Assembly: GCA_003171065.1 (NCBI GenBank)
Contig: PMXQ01000049.1
Location: forward strand, 1-32,426
DNA length: 32,426 nt
Direction: 5' to 3'
From: Chloroflexota bacterium
GTDB lineage: Bacteria > Chloroflexota > Limnocylindria > Limnocylindrales > CSP1-4
The translations under genes and the position numbers were made by a program. Positions within the stretch are counted from its first letter, which is position 1. The number at the start of each line of letters is the position of its first letter. This document shows positions 26,340-32,426 of this stretch, piece by piece. The notes under the pieces were generated by a model. That model was not told the origin of the DNA. It searched no databases and saw nothing but the letters and a program-made list of their open reading frames with translations.

Positions 26340-27584
26340 ATGGGCCAGATTCGCGTCCTGATCGTCGACGACTCGGCGTTCATGCGCCATGCCCTCGGCC
26401 GCCTGCTCGTCGAGGCGCCCGACATCGAGATCGTCGGGGCCGCCTCCAATGGCGAAGAGGGGCTGAGACTCGCCGGCGTGCTACGTCCCGACGTCATCAC
26501 GCTCGACGTGGAGATGCCTGTCCTGGACGGCCTGGGCATGCTCAAGCACCTCATGCTCGAGACGCCTACGCGAGTGGTCATGCTGTCCAGCCGGACGACG
26601 GAGGGTGCCCAAATAACCCTCGACGCGCTCGAATACGGCGCGATCGATTTCGTGTCCAAGCCATCCGGCTCGCTATCGATCGACATCGGCCGCGTCGGAG
26701 ACGATCTGGTCGCCAAGATCCGCGCCGCCGCCGGAATGTCCGAAGCCGCCTTCCTGCGCCACCGCCAGGTCGCGGCCATGAACCTGACCCTGATCCACAA
26801 CCGGGCTCACCTGAATGTGGCAGGCCAGTCGGCAGAGGTCTATATGCAGGGCCCTGGCGGCTCGAGGCTGCGGTCGCTGCCCGCCCTGCCGGTGCCGGCG
26901 CAGGGCAGGATGCCGGCCGGGCCCAGGATCGCCGCCCGCAGGCTGGTCGTGATCGCCTCTTCGACGGGCGGTCCGAGCGCGTTGCACGCCGTCGTCAAGG
27001 GACTCCCCGCCGATCTGGGAGCGGCCATCGCGATCGTCCAGCACATGCCCCCGGGGTTCACCGCATCACTCGCCGCGCGCCTCGAGTCGGCCGGCCTGCT
27101 GCCGTGCTCCGAGGCCGCCAGGGACGACATCCTTGCGGAAGATGAGATCCTCGTGGCGCCCGGCGATTTCCACCTGATCTGCAGCACGAGCGGTCACGTC
27201 CAGCTCGTCAGCCTTCCGCCGGTGAACGGCCTGCGCCCCGCCGCGGACGTCACGCTGCAGGCCGTGGCCCCAATCTGGCGCGAGCGACTGATGTGCGTCG
27301 TTCTGACCGGGATGGGCTGTGACGCCCGGGACGGAGCGCGTGCTGTGAAGCAGCACGGTGGCACCGTTATCTCCCAGGACGCCGCCACGGCGACGATCTA
27401 CGGCATGCCTGCGGCGGTCGCTGAGGCCGGCCTGTCCGACCAGATCCTGCCGCTGCACGAGATCGCCGAAGGCATCGCGGCCTGGTGCAGCTCAGATCGA
27501 AGACCGGACCGCGCTGTGGACCGCGCTGTGGACCCCGAACATGGGCCCGTTTCCGAGCCGGACCGACCCGCCCTCGCCTCGTGA
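26340..27584 (+). CDS. cheB: Protein-glutamate methylesterase CheB
   Basis: REC domain RVLIVDDSAFMRHALGRLL...VITLDVEMPVLDGL; esterase domain VVIASSTGGPSALHAVV, AIVQHMPPGFTASLAARL, VLTGMGCDARDGARAVKQHGG. Confidence 0.96.
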   Translation: MGQIRVLIVDDSAFMRHALGRLLVEAPDIEIVGAASNGEEGLRLAGVLRPDVITLDVEMPVLDGLGMLKHLMLETPTRVVMLSSRTTEGAQITLDALEYGAIDFVSKPSGSLSIDIGRVGDDLVAKIRAAAGMSEAAFLRHRQVAAMNLTLIHNRAHLNVAGQSAEVYMQGPGGSRLRSLPALPVPAQGRMPAGPRIAARRLVVIASSTGGPSALHAVVKGLPADLGAAIAIVQHMPPGFTASLAARLESAGLLPCSEAARDDILAEDEILVAPGDFHLICSTSGHVQLVSLPPVNGLRPAADVTLQAVAPIWRERLMCVVLTGMGCDARDGARAVKQHGGTVISQDAATATIYGMPAAVAEAGLSDQILPLHEIAEGIAAWCSSDRRPDRAVDRAVDPEHGPVSEPDRPALAS

Positions 27585-27697
27585 AGCGGCTCGCATGCGG
27601 GGGCCGACCTGCCTCACTATCGCCCACCCAAAACCGATACCTAATCGAGAGCTAGCAGCCGGATCGTGTCCGGCGGAACATGCAAGGAGATAGCGCC

Positions 27698-28183
27698 GTG
27701 GCCGACAAGCCAACGTCCGGCGGCAGTCGCTCTGGGGAGCTGCAGATCGTCGTCTGCGAGCTCGCAGACGAGCACTACGGCCTGGATATCGCCCGAGTCT
27801 TCGAGATCATCCGCCACCAGCCGATCACGCCCGTGCCGAGGGCTCCGGACTTCGTGAAGGGCGTCATCAACTTGCGCGGCAGGATCATCCCCGTGGTGGA
27901 TTTGCGCGGTCGCTTCGGAATGCCCGGGACCGACCCCACCAAGGAGACCCGCATCGTGGTCGCGGAAAGCAGCTCCACCCGCGTCGGCCTGATCGTCGAC
28001 AGCGTCTCGGAGGTGCTCCTCCTGCCGCTCGACGCCGTGGAGCCGACGCCCGAGGTCGCGGCGGGGGCGGACGCGGAGTACCTGCGCGGCATCGCCAAGC
28101 TGGGCGATCGCCTGGTGCTCCTGCTGGAGCTCGACGGCCTCTTCGGACGAGAGGAACAGAACGCCCTGGCCGGAGCCGCCTGA
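27698..28183 (+). CDS. cheW: Chemotaxis coupling protein CheW (GTG 27698 favoured; AAGGAG lies just upstream inside the 27680 ORF start)
   Basis: LQIVVCELADEHYGLDIARVFEIIRHQPITPVPRAPDFVKGVINLRGRIIPVVDLRGRFGM. Confidence 0.95.
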   Translation: MADKPTSGGSRSGELQIVVCELADEHYGLDIARVFEIIRHQPITPVPRAPDFVKGVINLRGRIIPVVDLRGRFGMPGTDPTKETRIVVAESSSTRVGLIVDSVSEVLLLPLDAVEPTPEVAAGADAEYLRGIAKLGDRLVLLLELDGLFGREEQNALAGAA

Positions 28184-28186
28184 GCC

Positions 28187-28651
28187 ATGAGAGTCCAGAT
28201 AGTCAACCGCTACGTTCAGGCGGCCCTCGACGTGATCGGCAAAGAGACCGGCATTGCGGCCAAGCGCGGCGGCCTTCTCCTGGAGGGCAACCCCTACACC
28301 ACCGAAGACGTGACCGCGGTGATTGGCATCAGCGGGTCGCTGACGGGCTCGCTGTACCTCTCCATGGCCGAGCCGACTGCGCTCAAGATCATCAGCGCGA
28401 TCATCGGCCAGGAAACGACCGAGCTCGACGAACTGGGCCAGAGCGGGATCGCCGAAATGGCGAACGTCATCGCCGGAACCGCGGGCATAGGGCTCGCCGA
28501 GGAAGGCGTCGAAACACAGATCAACCCGCCCCTGGTGCTGGTCGGCAGAGGGGCGCGCCTATCGACGGTCGAGATCCAGCGCCTGGTCGTGCCGCTCACC
28601 ACCGCTTACGGCGAGGTCAAGCTCCACGTTGCGCTGAGAGAGGCCGCCTGA
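28187..28651 (+). CDS. cheX: Chemotaxis phosphatase CheX
   Basis: GSLTGSLYLSMAEPTALKIISAIIGQE...SGIAEMANVIAGTAGIGLAEEG with E-x2-N motif. Confidence 0.88.
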   Translation: MRVQIVNRYVQAALDVIGKETGIAAKRGGLLLEGNPYTTEDVTAVIGISGSLTGSLYLSMAEPTALKIISAIIGQETTELDELGQSGIAEMANVIAGTAGIGLAEEGVETQINPPLVLVGRGARLSTVEIQRLVVPLTTAYGEVKLHVALREAA

Positions 28652-28652
28652 C

Positions 28653-31082
28653 ATGCCTCTGACCTTCGATCTGCAGCCCGGCGACGACCGTCTGTTCACG
28701 GACGAATCGCTCGAGCAGATCGAACGCATCGAGCAGGGCCTGCTCACTCTGGAGCACGGCCTCGATGGCGGGGTGGTCAACGAAGTCTTCCGGGCAGCCC
28801 ACACCCTCAAGGGCTCCGCCGCAACGATCGGTCATCGCCGCATGGCCGAGCTGACCCACGCGATGGAGGACCTCTTCGGCGCCTTCCGCAGCGGAACGCT
28901 GCACGAGGTCAAGCCCTTCGCCGACGTCCTGCTCTCTACGATCGACGTCCTGCGTTCCCTCGTGGCCGAGGTCCAGGAGGGCGAGATCCTCACCGACGCA
29001 CCCGAACCGCTGACCAGGCAGCTCCGCGAGCTGCTCTCCACGGCCACGGCCGCGGCGGCGGCCAGATCGTCGGCCAGGCCGGCGGCGGCTCGCGCACATC
29101 AGCCGGCGCCCGTTGCTCGCCCGCCGGTGCCGGCGCCCGGCCCGATGACTCCGCCACCGGCCTCACGAACGGCGCCGCCGGTTTCGGGACCGGCTCCGGC
29201 CCTGACTCCGGCGTCGGACGGCGAGCCCGCAGCAGGGCCCGATGAGAAGGCAGACCGAGGCGCCGCGCCCGCCAGCGCATCCGACGATGTCGAGGACGGC
29301 GTCACCAACGTCGCCATCGCGCCCCTGATCCAGCGGCTCCTCTACGACGCTCCCAGCGGCTTCGAGCCGCGCTCGCTCTTTGTCTGCCGGATCGACCCCA
29401 CGAGCGAGTGGCAGGCGGTCCGCCTCCTGCAGCTCGTGCTGGAGGTCGAGGAGGCCGGCGCCCTCGTCGAATCGGTGCCGGGCCGCGAGGAGATCGAGAG
29501 TGGCCTTGGCTCCTCGCTGCTGGCCATTCTCGTGCGGGGCCGGCCCAGCGAGCTCACGGAGCTGCGCGGCCGCCTGGCCGCGATCGACGAAGTCGTGAGC
29601 GTGGAGATGGTCGCGGCCCCGCTTACGTCCGGCCGGGACGACGCCCCGGACCTGGCTTCGAACGTGGAAGTGTACGGCCCCGGCGAAACCACATCTCCGA
29701 TGGGTGCCGACCGTGGCGACGACCGCAAGGAGGCGGGCCCGCCCACCGCGGAGCGCCGCCAGGCCGACCTCGGCGCGGAGGCCCGCGGGCTGCCGCCCGG
29801 CGAGCGGATGACCGTCGCCGGCGACCGCCTCAAGGCCGCCCAGCAGACGATCCGCATCGACGTGGCTCGCCTGGACGAGCTGATGAATCTCGTCGGCGAG
29901 CTGGTGGTCCACAAGACCCGCCTGCAGCGGAGCTCCCAGGAACTAGCCCTGCGCCTCGGCGACGACCCGCTTGCGCGCCAGGCCGACGAGGACAGCCAGC
30001 AGTTCGCCCGCATCGCCGGTCAGCTGCAGGACCAGGTCACCGGCCTGCGCATGCTGCCGATAGAGACCATCTTCAACCGCTTCCCGCGTGTCGTGCGCGA
30101 CATCGCCGCCAGGCTCGACAAGGAAGTGCAGCTCGTCATCGAGGGCAAGGAGACGGAGCTGGACCGGTCCGTGCTCGAGGAGGTGGGCGACCCGCTGGGC
30201 CACCTCGTCCGCAACGCCCTGGACCACGGCATCGAGTCGCCGGCCGAGCGCCGGGCCGCCGGCAAGCCGCTGCCTGGCACAGTCCGGCTGACGGCCCGTC
30301 ACGCCGATGGCAGGATCCTGATCACGGTCGAGGACGACGGCCGGGGCATGGACCCCGCGGCGCTGCGGCAAGCGGTGGTGGAGAAGGGCCTGATGACCCA
30401 CGAGGCGGCCGAGGCAACCGGCGACGCCGAAGTCCTGCGCGTCATCTTCCTGCCCGGCTTCTCGACCGCGAAGGTGGTCACCGAAGTCTCCGGCCGGGGC
30501 GTCGGCATGGATGTCGTCCGCAACAACATCGAGCGGCTCGGCGGCTGGGTCGACGTCTCGAGCACGGCTGGCGCTGGCACGAAGGTTTCGCTGTCGTTGC
30601 CGCTCACTCTGGCGATCCTCGGCGCCCTGCTCGTCAAGTCCGGCTCACGCGTCTGCGCGCTGCCGCTCACGGGCGTCGTGGAGACGCTCCGAGTGGAGCC
30701 GCGGTCGTTCGCCCGCGTTCGCGGCCACAACGTCCTGACGCTACGCAACCGCGTCATCCCGGTGGAGCAGCTCGACAGCGCCCTCGGCGACCCGCCCCGG
30801 CCGCTCGTCACGAACGAGCGCGGCTTCATCAACCTGGTCGTGGTGCGGTCCCGCGACACCGAGATGGCCCTCGCCGTCGACGCTTTCGTCGGCCAGCACG
30901 AGATCGTCCTCAAATCCCTGAACAAGCTCGCGGGCGAGCGCAAGGGTCTGGCCGGGGCGACCGTGATGGCGGACGGAGCGGTCGGGCTGGTCGTGGACAT
31001 CGCCGCCCTGCTGGAATACACGGCGACCGCGACGGCCCGGATGGCGGCCGCGGTCGCGCACTCGGACTCCAGGGTCGCCTGA
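28653..31082 (+). CDS. cheA: Chemotaxis histidine kinase CheA
   Basis: P1 FRAAHTLKGSAATIGHRRMAELTHAMEDLF; P3 LDELMNLVGELVVHKTRL; P4 HLVRNALDHGIESPAERRAAGKP, VEDDGRGMD, GRGVGMDVVRNNIERLGG; P5 CheW-like C-terminus. Confidence 0.97.
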   Translation: MPLTFDLQPGDDRLFTDESLEQIERIEQGLLTLEHGLDGGVVNEVFRAAHTLKGSAATIGHRRMAELTHAMEDLFGAFRSGTLHEVKPFADVLLSTIDVLRSLVAEVQEGEILTDAPEPLTRQLRELLSTATAAAAARSSARPAAARAHQPAPVARPPVPAPGPMTPPPASRTAPPVSGPAPALTPASDGEPAAGPDEKADRGAAPASASDDVEDGVTNVAIAPLIQRLLYDAPSGFEPRSLFVCRIDPTSEWQAVRLLQLVLEVEEAGALVESVPGREEIESGLGSSLLAILVRGRPSELTELRGRLAAIDEVVSVEMVAAPLTSGRDDAPDLASNVEVYGPGETTSPMGADRGDDRKEAGPPTAERRQADLGAEARGLPPGERMTVAGDRLKAAQQTIRIDVARLDELMNLVGELVVHKTRLQRSSQELALRLGDDPLARQADEDSQQFARIAGQLQDQVTGLRMLPIETIFNRFPRVVRDIAARLDKEVQLVIEGKETELDRSVLEEVGDPLGHLVRNALDHGIESPAERRAAGKPLPGTVRLTARHADGRILITVEDDGRGMDPAALRQAVVEKGLMTHEAAEATGDAEVLRVIFLPGFSTAKVVTEVSGRGVGMDVVRNNIERLGGWVDVSSTAGAGTKVSLSLPLTLAILGALLVKSGSRVCALPLTGVVETLRVEPRSFARVRGHNVLTLRNRVIPVEQLDSALGDPPRPLVTNERGFINLVVVRSRDTEMALAVDAFVGQHEIVLKSLNKLAGERKGLAGATVMADGAVGLVVDIAALLEYTATATARMAAAVAHSDSRVA

Positions 31083-31102
31083 GCGGTTCTTGGCTGTTCG
31101 CC

Positions 31103-31115
31103 GCGCCTTCGGCGC
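31103..31115 (+). terminator. Short GC hairpin after cheA (GCGCC-TTC-GGCGC)
   Basis: Perfect 5-bp stem, 3-nt loop, 20 nt past the cheA stop; no T-tract. Confidence 0.3.
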
Positions 31116-31168
31116 TGGGGGAGCTCACGCAGTTCCGTTGATCCGGCGGCGGGACACGGGCTCCGGTC

Positions 31169-31201
31169 GGCACAAACGCTCGCTTCGCTCACGATTGTGC
31201 C
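31169..31201. repeat. Inverted repeat GGCACAA-N19-TTGTGCC
   Basis: Perfect 7-bp arms flanking ACGCTCGCTTCGCTCACGA between cheA and the CRISPR array. Confidence 0.5.
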
Positions 31202-31281
31202 TCGGGCGCCTGCTGCTCCCGCCGCCTTCTACTTCGCGCCCCGCCAGGCCACTTCAGCATCGGCGTCGTAACGCGGCGCCT

Positions 31282-32426
31282 TCGCCGGCACAGGCCCGAC
31301 GCCGTCGCCGGCTGAAGCCTCACTCACCTCATCGATCGTTCCGTAGCCCGTGCCGTTGTTTCAATCCGCAGCCGACGCCGTCGCCGGCTGAAGCCGTCAC
31401 CCTCGGCGACTCCCGGCTAGACACGGCCGTTTCAATCCGCAGCCGACGCCGTCGCCGGCTGAAGCCCAGCCATCCTTTTGTCCGAGCAACGCTACGCGGC
31501 CCTCGTTTCAATCCGCAGCCGACGCCGTCGCCGGCTGAAGCATGCAGCTTCTCACCGGGCAGGCGACCGAGCGGACCGAGTTTCAATCCGCAGCCGACGC
31601 CGTCGCCGGCTGAAGCCTCTCACTCCGCCGTACCACGGGGCTCTCACAGCGAGTTTCAATCCGCAGCCGACGCCGTCGCCGGCTGAAGCCACCGTGAGCG
31701 TTGCGCCGCCCCACGTCACCTGATCGTTTCAATCCGCAGCCGACGCCGTCGCCGGCTGAAGCTCGAACACCGGCAGTACATAGGGCGTGCGGAACATGTT
31801 TCAATCCGCAGCCGACGCCGTCGCCGGCTGAAGCGTCTGTCCCGAGTTGCAGCCCGCCGGCCAGTTCGGGTTTCAATCCACAGCCGACGCCGTCGCCGGC
31901 TGAAGCGAGCGTCGCTACATCGTCGGGGCCGCGCGGTGTGAGTTTCAATCCGCAGCCGACGCCGTCGCCGGCTGAAGCCGAACACCGGCAGTACGTAGGG
32001 CGTGCGGAACATGTTTCAATCCGCAGCCGACGCCGTCGCCGGCTGAAGCCGACCAGCGTTCGACAATCTCCCAGTTGAGATCTCCCCAGTTTCAATCCGC
32101 AGCCGACGCCGTCGCCGGCTGAAGCTCTTGTGATTGGTCGTTGAGCCGTCTAGGACCGCCTGTTTCAATCCGCAGCCGACGCCGTCGCCGGCTGAAGCGC
32201 GTTCCGACCGCGCGATGTGCGCAGCAGCGACATGTTTCAATCCGCAGCCGACGCCGTCGCCGGCTGAAGCCTCCGCCATCTCGCGAGTAAGGCTCGGCAC
32301 GCGGGAGTTTCAATCCGCAGCCGACGCCGTCGCCGGCTGAAGGGGGCCGAGAGCCGCTTCCGGCACGAGTCGGTTCTTGTTTCAATCCGCAGCCGACGCC
32401 GTCGCCGGCTGAAGGCAGTCATACAT
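31282..32426 (-). CRISPR. CRISPR array: 16 repeats visible (leftmost degenerate), consensus on + strand GTTTCAATCCGCAGCCGACGCCGTCGCCGGCTGAAGC; inferred crRNA orientation is minus (GCTTCAGCCGGCGACGGCGTCGGCTGCGGATTGAAAC); truncated by the window end
   Basis: Repeat starts at 31358, 31429, 31505, 31580, 31653, 31726, 31798, 31870, 31942, 32013, 32089, 32162, 32234, 32307, 32379, plus degenerate copy ending 31318. Spacers about 34-39 nt. Repeat ends in ATTGAAAC when read on the minus strand. Confidence 0.98.

Noticed and set aside
29408-31141. 577-aa plus-strand ORF overlapping cheA
   Set aside because: Arg/Gly/Pro-rich alternate frame of high-GC cheA; no recognisable domain.
31090-32422. Multiple ORFs with repeated FNPQPTPSPAEA, SRRRRRLRIET or SAGDGVGCGLK peptides
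   Set aside because: These are translations of the CRISPR repeat in different frames; regular repeat/unique-spacer structure shows it is an array, not a repeat protein.
1-32426. tRNA, rRNA, transposase or prophage genes
   Set aside because: None recognised by reading either strand or the ORF translations; no terminal inverted repeats with a transposase were found.

Overview
High-GC bacterial chromosomal window, mostly conventional motility genes. From left to right: (i) a fabI-type enoyl-ACP reductase (+). (ii) A four-gene, 4-nt-overlapping operon (-) encoding two tandem ABC-2 type exporters (ATPase-permease-ATPase-permease). (iii) An HDOD-domain gene (+). (iv) A secreted, membrane-anchored beta-propeller gene (-). 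(v) A long minus-strand flagellar operon read right to left: flgC-fliE-fliF-fliG-fliH-fliI-fliJ-[M23+SLT peptidoglycan hydrolase]-flgB-fliK-flgD-[TIGR02530-like flagellar operon protein]-flgE. (vi) A divergent plus-strand block: PocR-like/HisKA_3 histidine kinase, NarL-type response regulator, FlaG-like protein, then cheC-cheD-cheY-cheB-cheW-cheX-cheA. (vii) A CRISPR array at the right edge: 16 repeats of about 36-37 nt, the leftmost degenerate, truncated by the window end, with no cas genes visible. The most notable observations are two near-identical CRISPR spacers differing by one SNP and one terminal nucleotide, an inverted repeat relic opposite the degenerate terminal repeat, strand-specific signs that the array is read on the minus strand from a leader outside the window, the M23+SLT fusion embedded in the flagellar operon, flgB separated from flgC/fliE, an approximately 1030-aa Ala-rich FliK, and apparent active-site substitutions in CheD and CheC. 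No clearly new multi-gene system could be demonstrated. All assignments are from reading translated sequence and recalled family motifs; no database search was run.
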